From the NCBI GenBank assembly GCA_030280995.1, contig JASXTE010000017.1, positions 27,081,998-27,145,997 on the forward strand: a stretch of DNA of 64,000 nt. The letters are read 5' to 3'. Source of the stretch: Hemileia vastatrix. Its lineage: Eukaryota; Basidiomycota; Pucciniomycetes; Pucciniales; Zaghouaniaceae. The translations under genes were made by a program, and so were the position numbers. The notes below the pieces were generated by a model that did no database searches, was not told the origin of the DNA, and saw only the letters and a program-made list of their open reading frames with translations. Numbering within the stretch: position 1 is the stretch's first letter; each line of letters starts with the position of its first letter. Below, one piece after another: positions 1-10,037 of this stretch.

Positions 1-518
1 GATCAAGACTTTTACTGAGTTGTAATCATTTGAGCCGATGATAAAGGGTAAAGATGCACAAAAACGTTTGCACTAATCTGGATCTTCAGTAAACTCAGAT
101 CTATATCTTAGAAAAGACCGCAAGATATATGCGTTTTGTTTCGGCCGGAAAAATAATGACTAAAGAGGATGTTGGAAGAACAGTCCTCCTATTGAGACAA
201 CATCAATGATAAGCTTCTGCTTGTTTTTTTAGTCTGTGTTTGCGTCTATTCGTTTTTTTCTTCAAAGCTTGAATCATGTAGCTCATTTTCGAATCAGATA
301 AGTGATTATGAGAGCTGAAAGAGGGTTCTTGGCGACTAGTTGAAAACAATCATTGCTAGGTTGTGAAATAACTTAAGAGGCAATCTACTTCAAATCTAGC
401 AAAATGTTTAGTGCTATTGCGACAGAACTTGCGGTTGTCTTGCCTTCTAACTCCCCTCCCCGAAAAAAAACCATGAGTTTAGGTCAGCACCTATGCTTTT
501 GACGTGGGATGAGTGAAA
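1..518. other. Intergenic, no gene seen
   Basis: No open frame of convincing composition, RNA gene or LTR could be recognised here. The stretch is AT-rich and precedes the inverted-repeat element at 519. Confidence 0.5.
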
Positions 519-964
519 CACTACACACTAAGTAAGATATCCCTGATGGGTATATTCATGCGCGAGTTGGGGCTATTGTAGAGAGTGACATAAGGACAGA
601 AAAATATGTGCGACAAAAATAAGTGAAAGAAAAATATGTGCAAAAAAATAAGTGTGAGAAAAATAAGTGTAAGAAAAATAACTTGCAACTATCGGAAATT
701 TTGTTTTTTTATTTTTATTCTTGCTCAAAAAAATGATTTATTTTATTTTATTTTATTCTTATTTTAAAAAAAAAAAAATATTTTTTTTTTGAGAAAAAAA
801 TCTAATGGTTGAAAACATTTTTTCTTACATTTACTTATATTGGACTTATTTTTCTTGCACTTGCTTTTCTGACATTTATTTTTCTGACCTTATGTCCCTC
901 CCTAAAATATCCCCAACTCACGCATGGATATCCCTATCGGGGATATCTTACTTGGTACGTAGTG
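519..964. mobile_element. MITE-like inverted-repeat element
   Basis: The left arm (about 519-690) and right arm (about 780-964) are imperfect inverted copies of each other. Both contain AAGTAAGATATCCC, then a GAGTTGGGG block, then ACATAAGG and runs of AAAAATAAGT. The centre is poly-A/poly-T. Outer ends are CACTAC and GTAGTG, flanked by short A-rich sequence that could be a target duplication but is too simple to trust. There is no coding capacity, so it would be a non-autonomous foldback or MITE-type DNA element. The small frame at 805-993 is just the right arm. Confidence 0.55.
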
Positions 965-1127
965 AAAGAAACCTGAAATCTTTTTCGAAATAGCTGTGTG
1001 TAACTATCATCTCCCTGGTTAACAAACCATTCCCGCGGAACCAACTTTCGTTGAAACAATAGCCCACGTGGGCTCTAGGAAAAAAAAAGTGAGCACCTTT
1101 TTTTTCTTTTTGAATTTTCCACGTTCG

Positions 1128-1215
1128 CTTGGCTCAGCCGATTAAGAGAGCTTGATTACCCTCAACGTGCCCAGCGTTGGAGGTAGTGCCACTCACCCTA
1201 TCCCAACTAGTTTGG
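1128..1215 (+). repeat. Possible tRNA-derived (SINE-like) fragment
   Basis: TGGCTCAGCCGATTAAGAG resembles an RNA polymerase III A box. Downstream there is CCCAACTAGTTTGGGG, a small dyad of the kind seen in tRNA-derived short repeats. No B box is visible, so this is at most a degraded fragment. Confidence 0.22.
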
Positions 1216-1959
1216 GGTCGTACATACAATTTTAGCTCATGGATAATTAGTGCTAAATTTTGAATTTTTCTTGTTCATTTACAGCTATTATGGAAACAGT
1301 TGGTCCAGTTTTAAAAATCTTGCTGTGAAAGCCCAGGAGAATTCTTTGAAACCTCTTCAACCATTTCCAATATAGCTGTATTTCTTCGGCAAGCAACCGT
1401 AGCGGCTGTGACGGATTTAACCTGACCCCGCAAACATACAGCTAAGTTAGAAAAGATTGCGGAAATTTTGACAAAGAAAAATTTCGCCTCACAAAAACAT
1501 GATCCATCTAATCAAAAGAGAGCAGCCCCGACCTATCTCGAGCCCTTTGGAATAAGCAAATCATTTTTTGTGAGAGCAGATATGATGTTTTTGTCAAAAA
1601 GTTCGCAAGCTTTTTTAACTTAGCTCTAAAATCCAGGTCACAAATAAGATCAATAACCTTGCACGCGTGTGTGTACTACCCATGGAGAAATGTAATAGAC
1701 TTTTTTTTATCATTTCTCAGTCAATAAACTTCATTTTAGCATCAAAATGATTCATTTTAGGCTTCTTGCAAATGTATATTATCAATAGGGGGTGTCAAGG
1801 ATGGCAAATCAGCACTTACAGCTAGGATGATAAAGTTTGTTGGGAAATGGAAAAAATTCACAGCTTTTTTCATTTCACTTTGTTCCTTTTGGGACATACC
1901 ACCAGCATACAAAGTTCCATATTTGTCCAGAAAATGACCATTAGGGGGTTTCAGTTCTG

Positions 1960-1991
1960 GAAAATCCACACTTATCAAAGTGTGGATTTTC
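1960..1991. other. Perfect 14-bp stem hairpin
   Basis: GAAAATCCACACTT and its exact reverse complement are separated by ATCA. The function is unknown. It may be a remnant of a small inverted-repeat element. Confidence 0.5.
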
Positions 1992-2124
1992 AAAACACAC
2001 TAGCCCCAACACTGGTGTATTTCAAAAGTGAAATAAGTAATTTATTTCACTCAAATCTGCACTTTCTCAACCCAAAGTGCTGGTTTCACCATAAAGTCCC
2101 ATTTCACTGATTTGTCAGCATCAT

Positions 2125-2930
2125 TGTCAAGGTACACTTTTGGTCCAGAAGATTGGTATGAAGTTTTTACGAGGATTTTGAAGGTTTAAATGGACTCTCA
2201 ACAAATTTGTACGTATCTCTTAAATCTAGGATGATTATTTTACTCAATTTAAAAGAGGTATGATTAAAATATTGATATAAATTATATATTAGAGTTACGT
2301 ATTGTAAATACTAATGCTATAGATTATAAGAATAAGTGTTTGATTTGTTAATGTTGTTATAAAGTAATGTAGTAAAGGAATGATTAAAAGACAACAAAAA
2401 GAGGGGCCTTATATAGGCAAAGGAGAGACAAAGCACGGCAATCAAATTCTAAAAACAGTAGTATGAGAGAGAGAAAAGAATATTCCAGAAGGAGTATTTC
2501 AAATAATGAAGTTATTCTAAAAAGAAGGCGTCAAACAGATGTATTTACAGAGTATGTCAGAAAATACATCAATTTATTTAATATTTACTGTAGAAGTCAA
2601 TTCTAAATAAGAAATTTGAATTTTTTGTATATATTTAATATTATTTGAATATTAAAATCTTATTTTAACTTAATATCTATTTTTTAATATAAATTTTTAT
2701 TTTTTCCAACCTGTCAAATGAACACGGTGTTAGAGAAAAATATAAGGGACAATTTTATATTTTAATTTTAATTATTTATTTAATTTTATCATTCTGTAAT
2801 TAGTTAATTTATTATAACTAATTTTAATGTAACTAAATTATAATTAAATAATAATTAAAATGGTAAGGTGTGGCTTCATCCAGTAAATAATTAATTATTT
2901 CACTGGGTAAGTCTAGTAGCCTGGCTGACA
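2125..2930 (-). repeat. 3' LTR of element A
   Basis: 806-bp direct repeat of 10038-10843, starting TGTCA and ending TGACA on either strand. It is preceded by the target duplication ATCAT. Confidence 0.93.
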
Positions 2931-2948
2931 CTCCCTCACTCTAAAAAA
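2931..2948 (-). other. Polypurine tract of element A
   Basis: On the minus strand an A-rich run leads into AGAGTGAGGGAG directly next to the 3' LTR. This is the usual place for the plus-strand DNA primer. The same sequence adjoins the 3' LTR of element C (34881-34896). Confidence 0.7.
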
Positions 2949-2964
2949 AACAATAAAAAAAATG

Positions 2965-4719
2965 CTATGATTTTTTCTTTTTATACTTTTTTAGTAGAGT
3001 AGGAAGATTAGATATCTCCTTCCCAGGTATCCAAGAATCATATTCAGATGATTTATTCTTGAATCTCAATAAGTATTCTGTACCTTTTTCAGCAGTGACT
3101 ATTCTGTCATTTAGAATTTTTTCAATTTCTGCTGTTTCAGTGATTTCATTTGGGGTTTTCTTTGGTCTACCCCTCCTTTTTGGAAATAAATCACTATTGG
3201 ATGTGTAAGGTTTCAAAAGAGATATTGGAAAAACAGGATGTTTTCTGTCATATGGAGAATACAGAATAACTTCAACTGCATTATCTCCAATCATCCTTCT
3301 GACAACAAATGGACCAACAAATGGATCTTTCAATTTGTTATTACCTTGTAAGTTGAAGTGGACTGTAGAAATAAACACTTCATCACCCTTTTTAAAAGTG
3401 TATTCTTTATGGGATTTGTCCCATCTTTTCTTCTCATATTCAAATGATTTTTCAATACATTTTTGAGCATGATTTCTACATAGTTGTTGTATTTGAAGAA
3501 AAGATTTTACACCAGGATGTATATCCAATTTAGGTATTTTGTTATTGAGAATTTGGGCAGGAGTATTAGGAACATATCCAAGCCAGAGCTCAAAAGGCTT
3601 TCTTTGAGTAACAGAATGAACAGTGCTATTATAAGCAAACTCCAACCCAGGAAGTAAGGTAACCCAATCATGAGTGAATCTGTCATTATCTTTATACTCA
3701 AGGCCAAAGGCACAATATCTTCTTATCATGTCCTCTAAAGTCTGAATCATTCTTTCAGCTAAACCATCAGTCTGAGGGTGATGGGCAGTAGAAAGTTTCA
3801 GATCACAACCACAAACATCCATCAGAGACATCCAAAATTCAGAAGTAAATTTAGGGTCTCTGTCAGAGATTATGGCTTTAGGAAAACCAGCAGTATTAAA
3901 CATATGAGACCACCATAAGAAAGCTAATTCTTTAGTGGAAACATCCTTGTGGGTAGGGATAAATTTACACATTTTTGTGAATCTGTCCACAATAACCCAA
4001 CAAGAGTTATAACTGTCTTTTCCAGCAATAGGTAATCCTGTTACAAAATCCATGTTTATTATTTGCCATGGAGCCTCAGGAGGTTCAATATATTGCATTA
4101 ATCCTGCTCTTTTACCAGTTAATCTTTTTGATTTTTGGTAAGAATCACAAGATTCAACATATAATTTTGTGTCTTCAGACATATTAGCCCACCAAGCAGT
4201 GTTCTTAATTCTGATCATTGTTTTGTCAAGATCAAAATGTCCAGCTAATATGTCATCATGACAAATTTTCAAGATGATTTCTTTCATAGAAGGAGGAATA
4301 ACAATAACATTACTCAACTTTCTTCTATAATATAGATATCCTTCATCAATTGAAAATTTACCTTTTTCCAAAGATTTTTGGTACTTTGGTGGAAGGGTTT
4401 TAATTAATGCCTGTATTGAAGCATTCTTTGGATCATTTAATATGGTGCATAACTTTTTCAAGTCAGTGTCCTTATCATATGATTCCAGAATAAGCTGTAA
4501 TAGCTCTTCCTCCATATCAACCACATATATCCCATGAATATGAATAATTTCATCCTCAGGATCATAAGCAGGATTAGAGTCATCATTTGGTAAAGGTAAC
4601 CTTGATAACATATCCACATTTGAGTGAACAATACCAGCCCTATGAATAATTTTCATTCTCCCTCTGTACTCTTGAACAGCCAGCTGCCATCTGAACATAT
4701 GTCTGTTAGGTGTTTTCAA
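2965..4719 (-). pseudogene. pol: Element A integrase with chromodomain
   Basis: 584-codon open frame. It begins with the tail of RNase H (KTPNRHMFRWQLAVQEYRG), then the integrase zinc-binding region with H and H in CHDDILAGH. The expected C-x-x-C is CDSY, so the last cysteine is lost (element C has CDSC). The D,D-35-E core is intact: INMDFVTG, IISDRDPKF and TDGLAERM. A GPF-type region follows (DPFVGPFVVRRMIGDNAVEV). About the last 60 residues form a chromodomain (EIEKILNDR ... YLLRFK ... WIPGKEI) with a lysine-rich end. It is separated from the upstream RT frame by a one-base deletion at about 4725, so it would not be made as part of a polyprotein without a shift. Integrase inserts the cDNA; the chromodomain is thought to steer it to chromatin marks. 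Confidence 0.9.
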
Positions 4720-4721
4720 GT

Positions 4722-6644
4722 TTAAAAGGGATTAACTGCACTGCAGTCAGTGACAAGTTCAAATTTCTGGTCATCTAGGTAATAATGGAGCTTTTCCAGA
4801 GCCCATACTACAGCTAAACACTCTAATTGAGTAGCACCATATTTCGATTCACTATTTCTCAAGGTTCTTGAAATATAACAAATTACTACTTCTGAAACTT
4901 TATCATTTATCACTTGTTTTTGATGGAGGGCAGCACCAAGACCAATGAAACTGGCATCAGTGTACAAAACAAATGGTTGATGAAAGTCAGGTAAAGCAAG
5001 AATTGGTGCTGACATCAATATGTGTTTCATAGTGTCAAAGGCTCTCTGTCTTTCACTATTCCAGACAAAAGCAACATCCTTTCTAGTTAATTGGGTAAGG
5101 GGTAAAGCTATGACTTGGTAATTTTTAATATACTGTATATAGTATCCACACATTCCCAAAAAACTTTGGAGCTCTCTCACTGTTGTAGGAGCCTTCACCT
5201 GTTGTATGGCTGCCACTTTGTTCTGGTCAACACATATCTGTAAGCCTGAAACAACATGACCAAGAACTTTTAAGGAATGGAAACCAAATTTACATTTCTT
5301 CAAAGCAAGTGTCATATTTATTTCATCCATTTTCTGGAATACTTTACACAGGTGTTTAAGATGGTCCTCAAATGTTTTTGAGAATATAATGATATCATCA
5401 ATATAAACCATCAGCCATCCTTCAATTATCTCTTGATAGAATGTGTTATCCATTACTTTTTGGAAAACTGAAGGGGAATTTTTAGGGCCAAATGGCATCC
5501 TAATATACTTATAAATACCCATATGAGTGGCAATCATCAGAAAGTTCTGAGAATTTTTCTCAACAGGTACCTGGTGATATCCCTTATTACCATCCAAACA
5601 GCTGATATATTTAGCACCCTGTAAAGTAGCATGTATAGAGCTGATTCTAGGTAAAGGATAGATATCATCAACAGTATAAGTGTTTAGTGCTCTATAATCA
5701 CCACATAACCTGGCTTTATCTTTCTCATAAGAAATTAGGACAGGTGAGATAACACAATATTTAGGTGTTTCAACTACCTTTTCAATAATATTCATTTTTA
5801 AAAGGGTAGAGATATTATCTTCAATATCTTTTCTCTTTGTGGGAGAAGCAGGATAAGGCTTCTTCTTTAAACTAGGTGGTATATCAGTTAATGGGCAAGA
5901 CAATGAAAGTTTCATTTCTTCTTTAACTAATCCCAGTTCATGTGACCCATGAGCAAAGGCCATAGGAAAAGACTTTATCAAGTTAATGATGGAATCTTTA
6001 TCCTCACCAGAAAGTTGTTCTCCAAAAGAAGCATTGTCAAATTCACACATAAGGGTATGCATTTTCTCTGTAGATCTTCCTTTATATTGAACCACAGAAC
6101 TACATGTGTTCAATTCTGGTTTTAATAATTTTTTAGGGGAGGAAATTTTAAATTTTCTCTTCCCATTCATCCCCATTGTGAAACATTGGTTTGAAGGATC
6201 CAATTTTATGCCATACTTGGTTAAAATATCATTCCATACAATAAACCAATTGCTCAAGTTATCATTTTTCATGACAACAAAATCACAAATAGCTCTTACA
6301 AAACCATGGTTATATTTAAAAAACACTGTGGCTTTGTATTTACCAATGGGGGACAAAACAGAGCCATAACCTCTCCAATTTTCAGAAATGATAGGCATCA
6401 GTTTAGATTTATAGTCTTGATCTACTGAAGCAATTGCTCTTTCAGATACTACACTTCCTCCAGCACCAGAATCCAGAACAACTTCAATGCTGGTTCCATT
6501 GATCAAGACTGGTGCCTTAAGAGGGGCAATAACAATTGAGTTATCCTCAATTTTCTTTATCATCTCAGCATCCTCAACTGTAGATAAATCATTATTATCA
6601 ATGTCAATAGTATTTAAATAATGGATATCTTCTTCCAGCATCAA
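4722..6644 (-). pseudogene. pol: Element A protease, reverse transcriptase, RNase H
   Basis: About 640 codons; the first ATG is at 6641. The aspartic protease motif DSGAGGS is near residue 58. Reverse transcriptase follows with LCGDYRALN, CLDGNKGYHQ, MPFGPKNSPSVFQ and the catalytic YIDD, all intact. RNase H has YTDAS, QLECLAVVWALEKL and TDCSA as its acidic residues. Upstream, about 19 bases present in element C are missing near 6645, breaking the frame with the zinc-knuckle ORF. Downstream, a single-base deletion near 4725 ends the frame inside RNase H. Apart from these breaks the catalytic residues look functional. Confidence 0.92.
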
Positions 6645-6724
6645 TGAGATTCATATGAAATATTGCTGGCACAATCACTTGATGTATCATCCAGTGCTAC
6701 TGTGTCATCAGCATGCTCCTCTGT

Positions 6725-7072
6725 TTATTCTACAAGATTTATCTTCTTGTCACAAACATGGCCTTTCTGCCAAGGCTTGTTGCACTTGAAGCAAGTGTTT
6801 GTTGCATACTTCTTTGGTGCAACAGGGGCAGAAGGTTTACCAACCTTTTCTAGAGGTTTCTGTTGGTAAGTGGAGGGTTTCTCCAAAGGGGTCCTAGGAA
6901 TGAATCTTCTGGCATCATACTTATTGTTTAGAAGTATCTCATTGCAAGTATTAATGAAAGAAGAGGACTCTTTGGAGAACTCAGTCCTAGCCACTATCAA
7001 GTCTCTCAGAGACATTAATAATTTATAGAGGATCTTGTCCTTCCATAAATCAAACTCCATATTTGGGTCCAT
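6725..7072 (-). pseudogene. gag: Element A gag end with zinc knuckle
   Basis: 115 codons in frame with the gag ORF upstream but isolated by a stop on each side: TAA at 7076-7078, where element C has a leucine codon, and TAA at 6722-6724, where C has glutamine. It contains the nucleocapsid knuckle CFKCNKPWQKGHVC, the C-x2-C...GH-x-C type seen in many Ty3 elements rather than the retroviral C-x2-C-x4-H-x4-C. The proline- and lysine-rich stretch before it matches element C closely. Confidence 0.85.
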
Positions 7073-7078
7073 TGCCCT

Positions 7079-8977
7079 TTAGATTTTTACAAGTTTCATT
7101 AAAAACTCAATAGGTTTATCAGTAGAAGAGCTATATCTAGTTTCCTCATACTGCCTTTGTTGAGCCATTCTGAACTTGGAGCCACCAAATTGTGCTTTAA
7201 TTAATTTCTTCCAATCCTCCCATGAGTAGTCATTCCCATCCAGGAGAACAGATTTATACCACATCAGGGCAACATTAGTGAACAAAGAAATTAACTTGGA
7301 CACAATTTCCTCATCTGGGAGTTTGTAAGAATTTTTTAAGTTATCAATTCTGCAAATAAATTGTTGCCAATCAGTAGAAGAATCACCATCAAATGTTGGG
7401 TACTGGTCAAGTTTTGGCCAATTCTTTTGATTTGAAGGAGTCTCCTTAGTACTAGCTTGTTTCTGAGTAAGAAGCAGCTGTAATTTCTCTAATTGTGCTG
7501 AAATCTCATTGTTTAATCCTTCTGTTGCAGATCCTGGTGCATCATCAGTTTTTGATGGAAACTCAGTGTTATCAACAGGTATTTCTGGAGCTATTTTTAC
7601 TTTAGATGAACTAGCCACAGGTACTATTTGAGCATCCTGCACTATATGTTCCTTCACAGAAATGTCAGAATATTTTTGGTCATTTAACAATGAGTTCAAT
7701 TTTTCTTCAATGGTTGTTAGTCTTGTTTTCATTCTTGGAAGACTAGATAAACTCTTATTGATAGTTGCAAAAGATAATTGATTTTTATGTTGAATAGATG
7801 ACAAATGGTCATTCAATCTTTTCAGATTTATCTTATCTATCTCTACCTCCTGGCAACAGGCAGATAAAGTATCTTTTAGTTTAGACAAATCATTTTTTAT
7901 ATTTTGCCATAAAGCAACTTTCTTTTCATGGGTTGCTTTGTAATGAGACAATTCATCAGAGACTCTCTGTGCTTCACTCCTTAATGCTTGATAACCCTGA
8001 TCAGTTAACAAACTATTATATCTCTGAGTCAATTGCATATTGTTCATTATATGATTTTTCTTGGCAATAATATCTCTCAAGTGCTCATCATTAATTCTTG
8101 CTACATCTGGAGTATTTCTCAATAAGGAAACTGAGTAACTTTCCAGACTCTCATAGAACTCAGGGTCAAGAGTTTCATCAATCACAGCCATATCAGGATT
8201 AATCATTGAGGTAGCAATTAAAAGTAATGGATTAGATACTTGAGATATCTGTCTACTATTCCCAGCCTCTATAGGTCTCAAGGTTTCATCCTGCCTTCCA
8301 GATTTACCTGAAGGAACAGAGTCAGCCACAAGAAAAGGCACTTTAGAATCAATAGAGGGACATACCAGGGTTTGCTGGGTATCACCATATTGGGCTTCCT
8401 TCTTCTTTTGCCTCCTTGATAAGGGTGGGAAGGAGTGGGGTTGACCTGGGTGGGCCTTGATGGACCTACCTGAGGTAACTGATGCTGGTTTTGAGCCAAG
8501 TAGTCCCACTGAGTGTTGAGCCAGTCCCACTGCCACTTGGACACTTCCACCATCTCTTGGGACTGGGGAGCCAATTGTTGTTGATCCCTGGGAGGAAGAG
8601 GTTTCTTCTTCTCTTGGAGAAAAGTATCTGTTCTTCTCACCTTTTCTTCCAAGGCATCTACCCTTACCTTTAGTCTCAAGCTGTCTGTCCTTAACTCCTT
8701 TATGTGGGTAGACAGATTCATTACCTGTTGAGAAAACGGCATCTTTTTTATCCTGAAGCCTTTTGGAACCTCTTCTGGTGGGTTTATCATGGGCTTCTGA
8801 TCCTGAGTTGTGTCCACTAGGATTTCTACTTCTTCCATTTCTACATCCTGTTTGGGTAAAGGATTGATTAGTTTGAGAAATTCTTCTTGTTAAAGGAGAA
8901 CTTACAGAAGTAGGCTCATCATAATCAATTAAGTCTAGTTCTTCTTCACGTGCAGCAAAACCACTTTGGTCAGTCAT
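7079..8977 (-). CDS. gag: Element A Gag (N-terminal part)
   Basis: 632 codons from ATG at 8977. The first 200 or so residues are serine-, arginine- and lysine-rich and overlap a second open frame (8278-8838). Residues of about 290-430 are rich in charged and leucine residues and look coiled-coil. From about 515 onward comes the capsid-like region, starting NWPKLDQYPTFDG and including GDSSTDWQQF and WEDWKKLI, shared with element C. It ends at a TAA that is a sense codon in element C, so the intact protein would continue into the zinc knuckle. Gag packages the element RNA in virus-like particles. Confidence 0.88.
   Translation of the reverse strand: MTDQSGFAAREEELDLIDYDEPTSVSSPLTRRISQTNQSFTQTGCRNGRSRNPSGHNSGSEAHDKPTRRGSKRLQDKKDAVFSTGNESVYPHKGVKDRQLETKGKGRCLGRKGEKNRYFSPREEETSSSQGSTTIGSPVPRDGGSVQVAVGLAQHSVGLLGSKPASVTSGRSIKAHPGQPHSFPPLSRRQKKKEAQYGDTQQTLVCPSIDSKVPFLVADSVPSGKSGRQDETLRPIEAGNSRQISQVSNPLLLIATSMINPDMAVIDETLDPEFYESLESYSVSLLRNTPDVARINDEHLRDIIAKKNHIMNNMQLTQRYNSLLTDQGYQALRSEAQRVSDELSHYKATHEKKVALWQNIKNDLSKLKDTLSACCQEVEIDKINLKRLNDHLSSIQHKNQLSFATINKSLSSLPRMKTRLTTIEEKLNSLLNDQKYSDISVKEHIVQDAQIVPVASSSKVKIAPEIPVDNTEFPSKTDDAPGSATEGLNNEISAQLEKLQLLLTQKQASTKETPSNQKNWPKLDQYPTFDGDSSTDWQQFICRIDNLKNSYKLPDEEIVSKLISLFTNVALMWYKSVLLDGNDYSWEDWKKLIKAQFGGSKFRMAQQRQYEETRYSSSTDKPIEFLMKLVKI
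8278..8838 (-). CDS. ORF overprinted on gag (+1 frame)
   Basis: 186-codon frame in the +1 phase relative to gag, starting at ATG 8838 (MEEVEIL). Element C has an aligned frame in the same relative phase with a start ATG at the equivalent place (43282). Shared blocks include PKGFRIKK, SQQ, NLS, HIKEL, the tryptophan motif KWQWDWL (C: QWKWDYL), GPSR and HPYQGG followed by basic residues. Over about 40 residues I count roughly 60% identity, clearly more than the gag frame shows over the same bases. It could be a separate protein, or the true N-terminal gag frame joined by frameshifting or splicing. No known domain is recognised. The last 45 or so codons overlap conserved gag sequence and may be non-functional. 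Confidence 0.6.
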   Translation of the reverse strand: MEEVEILVDTTQDQKPMINPPEEVPKGFRIKKMPFSQQVMNLSTHIKELRTDSLRLKVRVDALEEKVRRTDTFLQEKKKPLPPRDQQQLAPQSQEMVEVSKWQWDWLNTQWDYLAQNQHQLPQVGPSRPTQVNPTPSHPYQGGKRRRKPNMVIPSKPWYVPLLILKCLFLWLTLFLQVNLEGRMKP

Positions 8978-9076
8978 TTTAAGATTTAACTGAAATGAAA
9001 AAAAGAGACAAATTAATAAGTCTTTTATTTTTATTTTTTTTAAAAACAGAAATAAAATAAAAATAATAAAAAAATT

Positions 9077-9668
9077 TTTTTTAGGATAAAAATCAACATA
9101 AATAAATTAATTTATTAGTAAAAAAAATTTTAAAACCAGGATTATAATATAATCAACTGTAGAAATAAATTAAAATTCTTATTAATAATTATTTATTTTC
9201 AGGATTTAAATCAACTAATTTATTACCAGGACTTATTTTCAACTGAAGTAATCAAATATGAAACTTTATTAATTTAACAAAATTTTATTAAACTGATTAA
9301 CTTAACTACCAGGACTTAATGTCAACTGAAGTAATTAAATATAACTTTTTTTATTTTAAAATTTTATTAAACTGATTACTTAACTACCAGGACTTAATGT
9401 CAACTGAAGTAATTAAATATGAGTTTTATTAATCAAAAAAATTTCTTGAACTACCAGGACTCAAGGTCAACTGAAGTAATTATATATTATTTATTAATTA
9501 AAAAAAATATTATTGTCAGGACAATTTGTCAACTGGAAAAATTATAATTCAAATTAATCAGGACAATTGTCAACTGAAAAATGTTAATAATAAATATTAA
9601 AATATAATTATTTTATTACTTCTGGGACTAAGAACAGTTATTGCTCTATTATGGTCAACCAGGAAAAA
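9077..9668 (-). repeat. Iterated leader motif in element A
   Basis: On the plus strand a unit CCAGGACTTAATGTCAACTG and degenerate versions recur about eight times (near 9137, 9226, 9312, 9388, 9455, 9517, 9560, 9627), spaced about 40-85 bp with AT-rich filler. Element C has about three related units (43890-44075) with GGGACTAA and GTCAACC. It may be an RNA packaging or protein-binding array. Confidence 0.6.
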
Positions 9669-9870
9669 TAAAAAAAAATATAATAATAAAATTAAATTCC
9701 AAATTACCAGACACCTCCCCCTGCAAAATGAGCAAATTAATGCCACTTACCAAGTGCTGAGTAAAAGGAAATACGTAGCAAATGAAGAGTGAAGAGTAAC
9801 CCACAAATAGTAATAACAATAATTACCACAATATATACGATGTTTAGTCAGTATATGAACTTAAGTTTTG

Positions 9871-9898
9871 GAGCACGGTTCGATTCCCGTTCGCAGCA
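9871..9898 (+). other. tRNA T-arm/B-box-like sequence in leader
   Basis: GGTTCGATTCC (9877-9887) is an exact match to the polymerase III B box and T-loop consensus, followed by a possible acceptor half. There is no convincing 5' tRNA half and no full cloverleaf. Element C has GGTTCAATTC at a comparable leader position (44258). Confidence 0.4.
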
Positions 9899-10017
9899 AA
9901 AACTTTTATCACGTGACGTATGACGTTCGTCGTTTTCTCGCCTTCTCTCGTCCTTTAAAGGTACTTGTATGCCGATGGTCCCCTCAATTACGCCTCAAGT
10001 AATGTTGCACCGTCAAT

Positions 10018-10035
10018 ATTTCAGAAAGGATCCCA
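10018..10035 (-). other. Primer-binding site of element A
   Basis: Two bases inside the 5' LTR, on the minus strand, TGGGATCCTTTCTGA begins with the TGG expected to pair with a tRNA CCA end. Element C has a similar sequence at the same place. The tRNA was not identified. Confidence 0.55.
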
Positions 10036-10037
10036 AT

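Larger units (their letters stand above)
965..2124. other. Intergenic, no gene; one hairpin
   Basis: No gene is supported. The small frames at 1757-2110 on both strands overlap and have no recognisable domain. A perfect 14-bp inverted repeat with a 4-base loop lies at 1960-1991. A weak tRNA-derived sequence lies near 1128-1215. Confidence 0.5.
8978..10037 (-). other. 5' leader of element A
   Basis: About 1.06 kb between gag and the 5' LTR with no coding frame. It is AT-rich and holds an iterated motif (9077-9668), a tRNA T-arm-like sequence (9871-9898) and the primer-binding site next to the LTR. Confidence 0.75.

Noticed and set aside
4722..8977. Repeat-induced point mutation as cause of stops
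   Set aside because: Lesions are mixed: TTA to TAA, CAA to TAA, GAG to TAG, TAT to TAG and small deletions. There is no dominant C-to-T pattern except in the LTR fragment at 53843-53975.
9841..9900. Complete tRNA gene
   Set aside because: Only the T-arm/B-box half fits; no matching acceptor 5' strand or anticodon arm could be folded.
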